55,340 bases of DNA, taken from positions 1 through 55,340 of the forward strand of contig JARKVD010000005.1 in NCBI GenBank assembly GCA_029851835.1, given 5' to 3'. This document shows, piece by piece, positions 42,781 to 52,308 of the stretch. Within the stretch, counting starts at the first letter, position 1. Each line of letters starts with the position of its first letter. Origin of the DNA: Clostridium sp. (GTDB lineage Bacteria > Bacillota > Clostridia > Clostridiales > Clostridiaceae). Position numbers and translations under genes: made by a program. The notes under the pieces were generated by a model, which was given only the letters and a program-made list of their open reading frames with translations, made no database searches and was not told the DNA's origin.

Positions 42781-45421
42781 ATTGTAATTTAGCTATACTT
42801 TCAAGAACTGAGTTGTACATTTCTCTGTACTTCTCGCCTTTTGCTTTTTCTTCTTCAACTACTGCTGCTGGAGCTTTTGAAACGAATCTTTCGTTAGAAA
42901 GCTTCTTCTCAACTCTATCTATCTCAGCTTGTAATTTTTCTTTTTCTTTATTTAATCTTTCAAGCTCTTTTTCTGCATCAACAAGTTCTAAAAGAGGCAT
43001 GTAAATTTCTGCACCCTTAGAAACTACAGTTACAATGTTTTCTGGAGCTTCTTCCTTAGCACTAAGGATTATTACCTGGCTTGCAGAAGCTAACTTCTCA
43101 AAGTAAACTTTACCCTCTAGGAAAGCATCTGCTGCTTCTGTAGCAAAGATGTAAGTTGTAGCCTTTCTTGAAGGTGGTACATTCATTTCTGCTCTAGCAT
43201 TTCTTGTGTTTCTAATAGCATCAATGATATAGTTCATGTATTCTTCAGCCTTCTTGTCTTCAAGAGCTACATCGAATTCAGGCCACTTAGAAATTGTGAT
43301 AGATTCAGTTTCAGTTGTTAAGTGAGTGTAAATTTCTTCTGTGATATATGGCATTACTGGGTGAAGTAATTTCAATCCAGCAATAAGAACCTTATGAAGA
43401 ACATTTAAAGTTACTCCTTTAATTTCTTCATTTTCACTGTATAGTGATGGTTTAGCAAGCTCTATATACCAGTCACAGAACTCAGTCCACATAAAGTCAT
43501 GAACCTTTTGTAGCGCTATTCCTATTTCAAACTTCTCTAAGTTCTCAGTAACCTCTTTAGTTACGTCGTTCATTCTTGATAAAATCCATCTATCAGCTAT
43601 AGAGTAGTTTTTACTATCTTTATATTTTTCTATTAAAGCTTCGTCAGAGTACATCATAACAAATCTTGAAGCGTTCCAAATCTTGTTTGCGAAGTTTCTT
43701 GCTGCTTCAACCCTTGATTCATAGAATCTAATATCGCTTCCTGGAGCATTTCCTGTTGCAAGAGAGAATCTTAAAGCATCCGCTCCATAGTTATCTATAA
43801 CTTCTAGTGGATCTACTCCGTTATCTAGAGACTTAGACATTTTTCTTCCTTGGTCATCTCTAACCATTCCATGGAAGAATACTGTATCAAACGGTCTTTC
43901 TCCCATGTTATAAAGTCCAGAGAATATCATTCTTGCAACCCAGAAGAATATGATATCTCCACCTGTAACTAGTGTACTAGTTGGATAGAAGTATTTAAGG
44001 TCTTCTGTGTTTTCTGGCCAGCCTAGTGTTGAGAATGGCCATAGGGCTGAACTGAACCAAGTATCAAGTACATCACTTTCCTGTTCTAGATTTGTGCTAT
44101 TACACTTGCAGCAGTGAGTTGGAGTTTCAACTTGAACATTTAATTCTCCACAATCTTTACAGTACCATACTGGTATTCTGTGTCCCCACCATAATTGTCT
44201 TGAGATACACCAGTCTTGAATGTTTTCCATCCAGTTGTAGTATATTTTCTCAAATCTTTCAGGTATGAACTTAATTTCTTTTTCTCTAACAGCCTTTATA
44301 GCAGGAGCTGCAAGGGGATCCATTTTTACATACCATTGTTTAGAAAGCATTGGCTCTATTGTACATCCACATCTGTCGTGAGTTCCAACGTTATGGCCAT
44401 GATCTTTAACATTAACAAGAAGTCCTTGATCTTCTAGATCCTTAACCATTAATTTTCTAGCTTCGTATCTATCTAAACCTGAGTATTTTCCATAGCCTTC
44501 AGAAATTGTTCCGTTTTCTTCAAGAACAACGATTTCTGGAAGGTTGTGTCTCTTACCAACATGGTAATCGTTAGGATCGTGAGCTGGAGTAATCTTAACG
44601 CATCCAGTTCCAAATTCCATATCAACATACTCATCAGCTACTACTGGTATCTCTCTTCCTACTAGTGGAAGTCTTAATTTTTTACCTATTAAATGAGCAT
44701 ATCTCTCATCCTTAGGGTTTACAGCAACTGCTGTATCTCCAAGCAATGTTTCTGGTCTTGTTGTAGCAATCTCAACAACTTCATCACTTCCTACAACTGG
44801 GTAGTTGATGTGCCAGAAGTGTCCGTTTTGCTCTTCGTATTCTATCTCAGCATCTGAAATAGCTGTCATACATTTTGGACACCAGTTAGTTATTCTATTT
44901 CCTTGATATATTAAACCATCATTATATAATTTAACGAAAACTTCTCTAACAGCCTTGCTTAAGTTTTCATCCATTGTGAATGCTTCTCTTGTGAAATCTG
45001 CAGAACAACCCATCTTCTTAAGCTGAGTTCTAATTCTTTCTCTGTATTCTCCAGTCCACTCCCAAACGTGACCTAAAAAAGCTTCTCTTCCGATTTCTTT
45101 CTTGTTGATTCCTTTTGCAAGAAGAGCCTTTTCAACTCTTACCTCTGTAGCGATACTTGCGTGGTCTTCTCCTGGAAGCCATAGAGTGCTGTATCCCTGC
45201 ATTCTCTTTGTTCTGATTAAAATATCTTGTAGAGTATTATCAAGAGCGTGGCCAAGGTGTAATTGTCCTGTTATATTTGGTGGTGGCATCATTATTGAGT
45301 ATGGTTTTTTATTTTCATCTACTTCTGGAGTAAAGAAACCACTTTCCTCCCACCATTTATATAATCTGTCTTCAAACTCTTTTGGATCATAATTCTTTGC
45401 TATATTTTTGTTCTCATCCAT
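42779..45421 (-). CDS. valS: Valine--tRNA ligase
   Basis: A class Ia synthetase of 880 residues, cytoplasmic. The HIGH-type motif is [17 protein letters not shown] (near 47-63), the CP1 editing domain contains [20 protein letters not shown] (near 214), and the KMSKS loop is [11 protein letters not shown] (near 525). The anticodon-binding domain follows, and a C-terminal coiled coil (about 810-880, [20 protein letters not shown]) is the arm typical of bacterial ValRS. Cysteines in WYCKDCGEL and THCCKC probably bind zinc. AAGGGAAGG lies upstream of the start. It is controlled by a Val T-box. Confidence 0.98.
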   Translation of the reverse strand: MDENKNIAKNYDPKEFEDRLYKWWEESGFFTPEVDENKKPYSIMMPPPNITGQLHLGHALDNTLQDILIRTKRMQGYSTLWLPGEDHASIATEVRVEKALLAKGINKKEIGREAFLGHVWEWTGEYRERIRTQLKKMGCSADFTREAFTMDENLSKAVREVFVKLYNDGLIYQGNRITNWCPKCMTAISDAEIEYEEQNGHFWHINYPVVGSDEVVEIATTRPETLLGDTAVAVNPKDERYAHLIGKKLRLPLVGREIPVVADEYVDMEFGTGCVKITPAHDPNDYHVGKRHNLPEIVVLEENGTISEGYGKYSGLDRYEARKLMVKDLEDQGLLVNVKDHGHNVGTHDRCGCTIEPMLSKQWYVKMDPLAAPAIKAVREKEIKFIPERFEKIYYNWMENIQDWCISRQLWWGHRIPVWYCKDCGELNVQVETPTHCCKCNSTNLEQESDVLDTWFSSALWPFSTLGWPENTEDLKYFYPTSTLVTGGDIIFFWVARMIFSGLYNMGERPFDTVFFHGMVRDDQGRKMSKSLDNGVDPLEVIDNYGADALRFSLATGNAPGSDIRFYESRVEAARNFANKIWNASRFVMMYSDEALIEKYKDSKNYSIADRWILSRMNDVTKEVTENLEKFEIGIALQKVHDFMWTEFCDWYIELAKPSLYSENEEIKGVTLNVLHKVLIAGLKLLHPVMPYITEEIYTHLTTETESITISKWPEFDVALEDKKAEEYMNYIIDAIRNTRNARAEMNVPPSRKATTYIFATEAADAFLEGKVYFEKLASASQVIILSAKEEAPENIVTVVSKGAEIYMPLLELVDAEKELERLNKEKEKLQAEIDRVEKKLSNERFVSKAPAAVVEEEKAKGEKYREMYNSVLESIAKLQ

Positions 45422-45487
45422 TTTGCAACCTTCCCTTCTATAATTTATACTTTCTAAAAACAGTGTTATTTAATCATTGTTTATTTT

Positions 45488-45650
45488 AAACTCCACTTCA
45501 TATTCATTCAGTGGAATGACCTGCTGAGTAAGTTCCACGTTACCAAATCAAAGATTCGTAGTGTCACTTAAGTTCCAATACCTAAGTCAAAGATGTACTC
45601 TGTCGCAGTTCTGCTGACCAAATCCAATCCTTGGGCATCACTTATGGAGT
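45488..45650 (+). repeat. Dispersed intergenic repeat, copy D (long, degenerate right half)
   Basis: AAACTCCACTTCATATTCAT and GTGGAATG form the left hairpin. CTGAGTAAGTTCCACG, ACCAAATCAAAGATTCGTAG and GTGTCACTTAAG follow. Two further degenerate right halves run to 45650 (CTAAGTCAAAGATG, and CCAAATCCAATCCTTGGGCA). It lies between the valS start and its T-box. Confidence 0.75.
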
Positions 45651-45682
45651 ATCAATTTTAAATCCTCACTTAAAATTGAATA

Positions 45683-45925
45683 AAAAAAAGCGCTATCCTC
45701 CCAAAGGACGACAGCGCGCGTTACCACCTTTATTCCTCAAAATCACTCTTAAGGCTCTCTTAATTTTAACGATGGAGGTCCACCGTCTTCAGCTACTTTA
45801 ATTTCGCCGAAGCAGCTCCGAAGCTACCTTCAAAATACTTCATATAGAAAACCTTTCAGCCCATGAGTTTTCCTCTCTAAATATTCCCTATTTCTACTCC
45901 TCTTCATCACAGCCAATTTATATCT
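45683..45925 (-). promoter_or_regulatory. T-box riboswitch, tRNA-Val specific
   Basis: On the minus strand the leader shows Stem I elements (GGGCTGAAAGG), the segment GAAG-GTA-GCTTCGGAG with the specifier codon GTA (Val) at 45825-45827, and the T-box core AAGGTGGTAACGCG near 45716-45730. The terminator (about 45691-45718, GCGCTGTC...GATAGCGC) is followed by eight T. The T-box lies about 260 bases upstream of valS and is flanked by repeat copies D and E. Boundaries are approximate. Confidence 0.93.
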
Positions 45926-45930
45926 TATTA

Positions 45931-46011
45931 TAAGTAATTATCCAAATCTAGATTTGTTTTACTCGAACTTACTCTTCGAGTACTCCTTCAAATAAAATGA
46001 GAAGGAGTTTC
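45931..46011 (-). repeat. Dispersed intergenic repeat, copy E
   Basis: In reverse orientation: GAAACTCCTTCTCATTTTAT, GAAGGAGTACTCGAAGAGTA, AGTTCGAGTAAAAC, AAATCTAGATTTGGAT and ATTACTTA. It directly precedes the valS T-box and may overlap its promoter (TATAAT lies at the repeat edge). Confidence 0.8.
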
Positions 46012-46235
46012 TTTTTATTATATTCACTTAACTTATTTTTGTCAACATAGATTAATTTTTAAAGTAAAATTTCTTATAAGAATTATTCTCCCAAATTCCT
46101 CAAAATATATACTTGCCTCAGTATATTATTCTATATTTTGGAAAAGATTTAAATATAGAATTCACTCTCTTCAAAGCCTATTTACATGGGTATCACATTT
46201 AGAGTGTCACTTTAAAATAATAGGAGGTATTTTCC

Positions 46236-46592
46236 TTGAACTATTTTGCAAAAGCCAATGATTTATATAAAATTAAGGACTATGAAAATGCAATTCAAAT
46301 GTATCAAAAATCTGCAGAGATCAAAGAATTTGAGGCACCTTCACTATATAACTCTGCTGTATGTTTTATAAAGTTAAAGGACCATAAATCAGCTCTTCCT
46401 CTTATTTATAAGGCCTTAGAAATTCGTAAGGAAAGCAAGTATTTCTTTAATTTAGCATACTGCTATGTGATGCTTGGAGATAATCCCAAAGCTCTTCATT
46501 ACTTTAATACTGCTTGGACTCTTGATAATACTGATGATGAATGTGAAAAGGCCATTAATCTTATACTTTCAAAGTATAAGAAATCAAGTTAA
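46236..46592 (+). CDS. Small TPR-repeat protein
   Basis: A 118-residue protein of about three tetratricopeptide repeats: AKANDLYKIKDYENAIQMYQ (5-24), PSLYNSAVCFIKLKDHKSAL (38-57) and YFFNLAYCYVMLGDNPKALH (70-89). The W/LG/A/P spacing is typical. It has no signal peptide, so it is probably a cytoplasmic adaptor; the partner is unknown. The start is TTG at 46236, eight bases after AGGAGG, the only good ribosome site nearby. It is monocistronic, facing the transglutaminase gene across a shared terminator. Confidence 0.8.
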   Translation: MNYFAKANDLYKIKDYENAIQMYQKSAEIKEFEAPSLYNSAVCFIKLKDHKSALPLIYKALEIRKESKYFFNLAYCYVMLGDNPKALHYFNTAWTLDNTDDECEKAINLILSKYKKSS

Positions 46593-46605
46593 TATAAACC
46601 ACCTT

Positions 46606-46647
46606 AAAAGCCACCTATAAGCTTTAAACTGCTTGTAAGTGGCTTTT
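46606..46647. terminator. Bidirectional terminator between the TPR and transglutaminase genes
   Basis: A 17-bp stem with a few mismatches (46606-46622 with 46631-46647; AAAAGCCAC...GTGGCTTTT) and an 8-base loop lies between two convergent stops, with A/T tails on both sides. Confidence 0.8.
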
Positions 46648-46662
46648 AAAACATTTTATTAT

Positions 46663-47853
46663 TTAATTAAACCATTCACCTGCTATTTTTCTATCTTTAT
46701 GGTCAGCATTGAATATATCACTATCAAAATACTTCCCACCTCCATAGAAGGTAGGATCAACCCCTATCCATTCATCTCTTTCCTTAATATATATCTCATT
46801 CCATGAATGGCTAATCCACTCAATTCCATTATAGCCTTCCCCAACAATTAACCTTACTGGAATTCCATTTGCCCTGCACATTGCCACATAAAGACATGCA
46901 TAATCAAAGCATACACCCATCCTTGTTTCAAAGGTATTAATTGCACCAGATGCAACTTCCATAGGGACTTTGTTTTGCATAACTTCAACTGCCTTATTAT
47001 CATCATATTCAATATTGGTTCCTACCCAGTCATAAATAACTCTTGCTTTTTCATAATCATTACTATATTTCTTAGTTAACTTTAAAGCCATAGAATTAAT
47101 TTCTTCATTTGACCTAATGCCTTCATCTAAAGTAACTCCATTATAATATATCAATCCTTGAAGATATCCATCTACAGTTTCAACTATGTTGTTGTCAGAA
47201 TCAACAATTCTAAAGGAATCCTGTAGCATATTAGGAAAACTTTTTGCCATATCCGATTCTAAAAGTGGCTCAATAACTCTTTCATTCATATAAGAATAAA
47301 TCTTAGAGGCTTTTAATTTAGCACTTAGACCTTCATTGTTCAAAAAAGGCTCAGTATAACTAAGCAGTGCAGCCAAAATTAGCAAATAACAAATTCCTTT
47401 AGGAACTTGAAAAAGTCCGCCTAAAAGAGTTCTTGTTACTCTGCCTTTATCTCTAAGCCATCGGTCAATACCAGTTGAAACAGGATATAACACAATTTTA
47501 TTAATTAATTCAATTACCCATTTAAAAATTTGATATATAACTAAAAATGTTATTAAAAAGGTTGCTCCAACAAATAATTTAGACTTCGTAATAAGAAAAA
47601 CAAATGAGGCTGAAATATTTTTAGACATATACTCCATAAGTCCATATTTATCTAAGTTAACTACATCCCTTACTAACAAAGCAGTTAAAACTATTGCAAA
47701 TATCATTGCAATGGAAGTTAAAACACCTTTTAGTGTTGTTACCATACTTCTACTTTTAAGTTTAAAAATAAGCCCCATTAATATTGGGTAGATAAATGCA
47801 ATCATGAGCATTAACGAAATTACATTTATATTACTTTCCTCTAGGAACTTCAC
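46663..47853 (-). CDS. Membrane protein with extracytoplasmic transglutaminase-like domain
   Basis: A 396-residue protein. The N-terminal 170 residues hold about four hydrophobic helices (near 12-32, 42-62, 86-112 and 150-168). The C-terminal half carries a transglutaminase-like cysteine protease fold: KARVIYDWVGTNIEYDD (near 270), the catalytic cysteine in MGVCFDYACLYVAMCRANGI (near 316), the histidine in WISHSWNEIYI (near 352) and the aspartate in EWIGVDPTFYGG (near 368). The triad is complete. A cell-wall or spore-envelope substrate is plausible but not shown. The start is GTG with AAGGAGG seven bases upstream. Two repeat copies precede it. Confidence 0.82.
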   Translation of the reverse strand: MKFLEESNINVISLMLMIAFIYPILMGLIFKLKSRSMVTTLKGVLTSIAMIFAIVLTALLVRDVVNLDKYGLMEYMSKNISASFVFLITKSKLFVGATFLITFLVIYQIFKWVIELINKIVLYPVSTGIDRWLRDKGRVTRTLLGGLFQVPKGICYLLILAALLSYTEPFLNNEGLSAKLKASKIYSYMNERVIEPLLESDMAKSFPNMLQDSFRIVDSDNNIVETVDGYLQGLIYYNGVTLDEGIRSNEEINSMALKLTKKYSNDYEKARVIYDWVGTNIEYDDNKAVEVMQNKVPMEVASGAINTFETRMGVCFDYACLYVAMCRANGIPVRLIVGEGYNGIEWISHSWNEIYIKERDEWIGVDPTFYGGGKYFDSDIFNADHKDRKIAGEWFN

Positions 47854-47865
47854 CCCTTCGCCTCC

Positions 47866-47938
47866 TTAAGTGATACTCCAAATCTATGATTTGGTTAGTA
47901 GAACTTACTCCTCTGAATGAACATGAAGAGGAGTTTCA
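47866..47938 (-). repeat. Dispersed intergenic repeat, copy G1
   Basis: In reverse orientation: GAAACTCCTCTTCATGTTCA, GAGGAGTAAGTTCTACTAAC, CAAATCATAGATTTGGAGTA and TCACTTAAGG. It is arranged head-to-tail with copy G2 between recX and the transglutaminase gene, and its end overlaps the AAGGAGG ribosome site of the latter. Confidence 0.82.
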
Positions 47939-48023
47939 TAAGTGATACTCCAAATCTATGATTTAGTCACTCGAACTTACTCTGTAAGAGCACTCCTCTG
48001 AATCAACATGAAGAGGAGTTTCA
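47939..48023 (-). repeat. Dispersed intergenic repeat, copy G2
   Basis: In reverse orientation: GAAACTCCTCTTCATGTTGA, GAGGAGTGCTCTTACAGAGT, AAGTTCGAGTGAC, TAAATCATAGATTTGGAGT and ATCACTTA. It is the most complete copy; the hairpin CTCCTCTTCA...GAGGAG is clear. Confidence 0.82.
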
Positions 48024-48031
48024 TATTGAAA

Positions 48032-48964
48032 TTAATATTCCTCTTCCATACCATGAATCACTCTATTAATTACCGATTTTATCTCACTGTAACTATAACC
48101 TTTTCTAAGAAGAAAATCCTGTAGCTTTCTTTTCTGCTTTAATTTATCTCCTTCTGTTCTGCACAACTTTTCATATCTTTTCTCTGCTAAGCTATATAAC
48201 TCAGCTTCTCGTGCTTCGCTATCTTCAAGCACATCCTGTTTTTGATTACTGGAATTTAAGGTTTTCCCATACCCTATTTCTTCATAGGATACTTCTTGTG
48301 AAGGTCTCTCTGATATTTCATGCACCTTCTTTAATGGGACAATTTCCAACTTCTCAATAACAGACTTTACAATGTCATATTCATATCCTTTAGATACTAA
48401 AAAAGAATTCAGCTTAGTTTTAATCTTCCAGATATCATTTTCATTTTTGCAAAGTAAAGTACATCGCTTTTCAGCAAGTTTAAAAGCCGTTTTATACTCC
48501 TCATCACTAGGAATATCCTCTAAAGTCTTAACAATAATCCCCTCTGATATTCCCCTTTGCATAAGTTTATATTTAATATTATTTTTCCCTTGAGATTTTA
48601 TATTTTGAGAAGCATAAGCCTTAGCATAATATATATCATCAATAAATTTATATTCCTTCAAAAACTCAATGACTCTATCAATAGTTGAGTCCTCATACTC
48701 TCTCTTTTCAAGATATTCTCTAACTTGATGTTCACTTCGGAGAGAGGTTTCTAAATATTTTAGAGCTTTTGTTTTTCCTGTAATATAATTATCCTCCAAG
48801 ATAATCTCTTTGAGTTCTTCAACATTTACCTCTTTTCCCTTGCTTAAACTATGGTAGTAAACCAATTCACTACTACAGCCAAAGGCAAATTCATCATTAA
48901 TAAATATATTAACTCTATTTTCTTTTTTCTTTTGAGCTTCAATTTTTGTAATAATTTTTTTCAT
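48032..48964 (-). CDS. recX: RecX regulatory protein with an extra C-terminal repeat
   Basis: RecX binds RecA filaments and limits recombination. The N-terminus (MKKIITKIEAQKKKENRVNIFINDEFAFGC) and the three-helix repeats RYLETSLRSEHQVREYL-type (near 70), FIDDIYYAKAYASQNI and GKNNIKYKLMQRGIS (near 118-145) are family-typical. The repeat AEKRCTLLCKNENDIWKIKT to VSKGYEYDIVKSVI (about 163-206) recurs as AEKRYEKLCRTEGDKLKQKR to LRKGYSYSEIKSVI (about 262-303), after a polar linker with SSNQKQDVLEDSEAREAE. This makes the protein 310 residues, longer than the usual 150-270. AAGGAAG lies upstream. Confidence 0.88.
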   Translation of the reverse strand: MKKIITKIEAQKKKENRVNIFINDEFAFGCSSELVYYHSLSKGKEVNVEELKEIILEDNYITGKTKALKYLETSLRSEHQVREYLEKREYEDSTIDRVIEFLKEYKFIDDIYYAKAYASQNIKSQGKNNIKYKLMQRGISEGIIVKTLEDIPSDEEYKTAFKLAEKRCTLLCKNENDIWKIKTKLNSFLVSKGYEYDIVKSVIEKLEIVPLKKVHEISERPSQEVSYEEIGYGKTLNSSNQKQDVLEDSEAREAELYSLAEKRYEKLCRTEGDKLKQKRKLQDFLLRKGYSYSEIKSVINRVIHGMEEEY

Positions 48965-48982
48965 AACTAATCTTCCTTAATT

Positions 48983-49030
48983 AAAGGCATATGGTATAGG
49001 CGTCGCCCCGCCTGAATACTATATGCCTTT
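48983..49030 (-). terminator. Terminator of the M16 peptidase gene
   Basis: A 15-bp stem with one mismatch (48983-48997 with 49016-49030; AAAGGCATAT...ATATGCCTTT) encloses an inner GC stem AGGCG/CGCCT. It lies 14 bases after the stop at 49045. The T-run is weak. Confidence 0.65.
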
Positions 49031-49044
49031 ATCCTTAACTATTT

Positions 49045-50292
49045 TTATTCTTTATGGCATAACAGAACATGGACAGTAGGCTTATTTAATACCTTCCTAG
49101 CTACACTGTATAAATCCTTCGCCTCAATAGTATTCAATTTCTCCATATCCTCTGTAAACTGATACAATTCCTCCTTATCCATAGCTTGATGTACTATATA
49201 GCTTCCTAAATCTGAGGAATCTTCTAAGGTTGATGCAATAGCTGTTTTAAATACTTTTTTCATTATGTTTATGGTGTTATCATCAAATACAATTATTTCC
49301 TCCTTAATTCTTTCTATACAGCTGTCTATAGTCTTAATTGCATCATCTACATCTTCAGGTGCTACAGCTGCATAAATATAAAGGGACTTCAAATTTGTTG
49401 TTAAATCCATGCTTGTATAAATATCATATGCAAGCCCCTTATCTTCTCTAAGTTCTCTAAATAATATTGAGTTTGAGCTTTCTCCAAACTTATGATTTAA
49501 AACCCTTAAAGCCAGCTCTTCTTTCTTCGTTAAATCCTTAAAAGTATAAAGATATAACACAGTGCTTTGCTCCATATTATCTCTATGGGTTATTTTAAAC
49601 TTTTCTTTATTTTGCTCAAACTCTAACATGGTTTTTTCCACAGGCTTTTTCTCCCATGCTCCAAACCACTTCTTAACAATTTCAATGATTCTTTCATGGT
49701 CAAAATTAGAAACAATAGTTACTACAGTATTATTAGGTACGTAATGCTTATTATAATAATTAGTAATCATTTCTTTATCTATAGTTCTAACAATGGATTC
49801 CTTTCCAATCACATCCACCTTTAATGGACTGTGGGTAAAAGCCATATCATTAATTTTCTGGAAAGATAAATCCTCCACATCATCCTTACTACTTCTAAGC
49901 TCTGCAAGGATAACCCCTCTCTCCTTCTCAATATGCTCCTCATTAAATGTTGGATTCTGCAATAAATCCGACAAATATTCTATGCTATTTTCCAACTCCT
50001 CATCCAATGTGGTTGTATTAAAAACTGTTGACGTATAATCTGTATAAGCATTATACTCTCCACCTAGACTTTCTAAAGCTGCATTTAGCTCTTCATTAGT
50101 TCTATTTATTGTTCCCTTAAATAACATGTGTTCTATGAAATGAGAAATTCCTCTTTCTTTTTTATCTTCACAGATTGCTCCAACTTTAACCCCAATATTT
50201 AAAGATGCTAATTGAGTTTCTTTTTTTATAGTTATAAGCTGCAATCCATTGCTTAAATATGTTTCTACTGTATCAAATAAATTTTTCTTCAT
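49045..50292 (-). CDS. M16 family zinc metallopeptidase
   Basis: A 415-residue pitrilysin-family peptidase without signal peptide, of the YmxG/processing-peptidase type. The inverted zinc motif HFIEHMLFKGT (H-x2-E-H, near 50-60) and the distal glutamate in EKERGVILAELRSS (near 127) are intact. The second M16 half contains RELREDKGLAYDIYTSMD (near 283), the usual R/Y substrate-binding element. B. subtilis has a similar gene (ymxG/mlpA) near dapG and pnpA; that context is not seen here. AAGGAG lies upstream. Its promoter region overlaps repeat copy H. Confidence 0.9.
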   Translation of the reverse strand: MKKNLFDTVETYLSNGLQLITIKKETQLASLNIGVKVGAICEDKKERGISHFIEHMLFKGTINRTNEELNAALESLGGEYNAYTDYTSTVFNTTTLDEELENSIEYLSDLLQNPTFNEEHIEKERGVILAELRSSKDDVEDLSFQKINDMAFTHSPLKVDVIGKESIVRTIDKEMITNYYNKHYVPNNTVVTIVSNFDHERIIEIVKKWFGAWEKKPVEKTMLEFEQNKEKFKITHRDNMEQSTVLYLYTFKDLTKKEELALRVLNHKFGESSNSILFRELREDKGLAYDIYTSMDLTTNLKSLYIYAAVAPEDVDDAIKTIDSCIERIKEEIIVFDDNTINIMKKVFKTAIASTLEDSSDLGSYIVHQAMDKEELYQFTEDMEKLNTIEAKDLYSVARKVLNKPTVHVLLCHKE

Positions 50293-50412
50293 ATAAACTC
50301 CTTAACGCTTAATTATAAGCTTCACTTTCTTAAAACAAGTGATATATTTGAAAATATATCTACACATAATATATTATACGATTTTTACTAAATAAAATAG
50401 AGTTTTATATTA

Positions 50413-50486
50413 CCACTTAAGTGAACGTCTAAATCTATGACTGGCTAATATTAACTTACTCCTACAAATATATATAAGATGAGTTA
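50413..50486 (-). repeat. Dispersed intergenic repeat, copy H (degenerate)
   Basis: In reverse orientation: GTAACTCATCTTATATATAT, GGAGTAAGTTAATATTAGCC and AGTCATAGATTTAGACGTTC, then ACTTAAGTGG. The spacing of the boxes matches the family, though the sequence has drifted. It lies between the divergent M16 peptidase and helicase genes. Confidence 0.65.
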
Positions 50487-50605
50487 CCATATTAACTCTA
50501 TCCACATATAATTAGAGTAAAAAAACAACTTTCTATTTGCTATTATATATATACTATGGTACTATTAAGTGTATTTAAAGAACAAAGAGAAGAGGAATAT
50601 AATAA

Positions 50606-52174
50606 ATGATAAAATTGAAATTTGAAGAACTTGGTTTAAAGGAGTCGATTTTAAAATCTATACAAGATTTAAATTTTGAACATCCTAGTGATATACAAGA
50701 GAAAAGCATTCCAGTAAGTTTACAGGGTAAAGATATAATAGGTCAAGCACAAACAGGAACAGGTAAAACACTAGCTTTCGGTGCACCGATATTAAGTAAC
50801 ATGGGTCCTAAGGGTGGTTCAGTTCAAACTCTTATATTAGCTCCAACAAGAGAATTAGCTATACAAGTTAGTGAAGAACTAGCTAAATTATGTACTTATG
50901 AAAAGTATAAAATACTTGCTATATATGGTGGTCAATCTTTTGATAGACAGCTTAGCGCTTTAAAAAGAGGTGTGGATATAGTTGTTGGTACTCCAGGAAG
51001 AATTTTAGACCACATCAACAGAAGAACTTTAAAATTACAAAACGTTAAATTTTTAGTTTTAGATGAAGCAGATGAAATGTTAAACATGGGATTCATCGAA
51101 GATATAGAAAGCATTCTTTCTAACTTAAGTGAAGAAAGACAAACGCTTCTATTCTCTGCAACTATGCCAAGACAAATTAAAAACCTTGCTAAGAACTACA
51201 TGAAAAAGGATACTGAGCATATATCAATAGCTAAAAAAACTATGACTGTATCAAAGATCCATCAATCATACTTCTTAGTAAACCAATCAAATAAATTTGA
51301 TTCACTTTGCAGAATATTAGACGTTGATAACCCAAATTCAGCTATCATGTTCTGTAAAACTAAAAAAGGTGTTGACGAATTAGTTGATGCTTTACACAGC
51401 AAAGGCTATAGCGTTGAAGGTATGCACGGTGATATGAAGCAAAGCCAGAGAATGAACACTTTAGCTAAATTCAAAAACGGAAGCCTGCATTTCTTAGTAG
51501 CTACTGACGTTGCTGCACGTGGAATTGACGTTGAGAACGTAACTCACGTTATCAACTACGACCTTCCTCAAGACATCGAGTCTTACGTTCACAGAATCGG
51601 AAGAACTGGAAGAGCAAACAGAGAAGGTATAGCTTATAACTTCGCAACAAGAAAAGAAGTATCTTTCATAAGACAAATCGAAAACCACACTAAAGGTAAG
51701 ATTGTTAAGAGAGAAATTCCTACTTTAGCTGATATATTCTCTGCTAAATCAGGAAGCTTACTTGAAAACATTGCAAATGTTCTTCAAGAAGATGCTTATG
51801 CTACTTTCATGCCAATGGCTAAAGAGCTAATTAACGAATATGGTGCTGAAGATGTTGCTGCTTCTTTATTAAAACTTATGTTTGATAAAGAGTTAAACTG
51901 CAACTACACAGAAGATACTACAGAAGTTGAAGATACTACTAGACTATTCTTATCAGTAGGTAAATTAGATAGAGCTAGAGCAAAAGATATAATAGAATTC
52001 TTAGATAACACTGCAGGGGTTAAGGGTAAAGAAATCGGAAGAATCGATATTCTTGATAAATTCTCTTTCGTAGATGTTCCTGCGAACCTTGTTGAAACTA
52101 TCCTAGACAACTCTAAAGGAAAAATGTTCGGTAAAAGAAAAGTAAATATTGAAATCTCAAACAAGAGAAGATAA
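50606..52174 (+). CDS. DEAD-box RNA helicase, DbpA/CshA type
   Basis: A 522-residue ATP-dependent RNA helicase. Q motif FEHPSDIQEKSIP (near 24), motif I AQTGTGKT (46-53), Ia PTRELA, II DEAD (near 153), III SAT and VI HRIGRTGRANREG (near 330) are all present. The C-terminal 75 residues (TRLFLSVGKLDRARAKDIIE to FVDVPANLVETILDNSKGK) match the DbpA RNA-binding domain, which in B. subtilis DbpA recognises hairpin 92 of 23S rRNA, so a role in 50S assembly is likely. Within the gene, codon choice becomes noticeably less AT-rich around 51400-51620. GAGGAA lies upstream of the ATG. It is a single gene with its own terminator. Confidence 0.9.
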   Translation: MIKLKFEELGLKESILKSIQDLNFEHPSDIQEKSIPVSLQGKDIIGQAQTGTGKTLAFGAPILSNMGPKGGSVQTLILAPTRELAIQVSEELAKLCTYEKYKILAIYGGQSFDRQLSALKRGVDIVVGTPGRILDHINRRTLKLQNVKFLVLDEADEMLNMGFIEDIESILSNLSEERQTLLFSATMPRQIKNLAKNYMKKDTEHISIAKKTMTVSKIHQSYFLVNQSNKFDSLCRILDVDNPNSAIMFCKTKKGVDELVDALHSKGYSVEGMHGDMKQSQRMNTLAKFKNGSLHFLVATDVAARGIDVENVTHVINYDLPQDIESYVHRIGRTGRANREGIAYNFATRKEVSFIRQIENHTKGKIVKREIPTLADIFSAKSGSLLENIANVLQEDAYATFMPMAKELINEYGAEDVAASLLKLMFDKELNCNYTEDTTEVEDTTRLFLSVGKLDRARAKDIIEFLDNTAGVKGKEIGRIDILDKFSFVDVPANLVETILDNSKGKMFGKRKVNIEISNKRR

Positions 52175-52184
52175 TATCCATGAA

Positions 52185-52217
52185 ACACAGCATAAAATGA
52201 TATGCTGTGTTTTTTAT
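52185..52217 (+). terminator. Terminator of the RNA helicase gene
   Basis: A perfect 10-bp stem ACACAGCATA (52185-52194) / TATGCTGTGT (52201-52210) with a 6-base loop is followed by TTTTTATTT. It begins 11 bases after the stop. Confidence 0.92.
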
Positions 52218-52308
52218 TTATGCACGCCCTTATGTTAAGTATTTGTATTAATGTATTTTTTTGTTTATAATATGAATAGAGATATATCCATCAGGAGGTG
52301 CCATTGTA

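Noticed and set aside
51400-51620. Possible transferred or recombined segment in the helicase gene, where codon use is less AT-rich
   Set aside because: The stretch encodes the highly conserved helicase motifs V-VI in frame with normal flanks; high expression and codon selection explain it as well.
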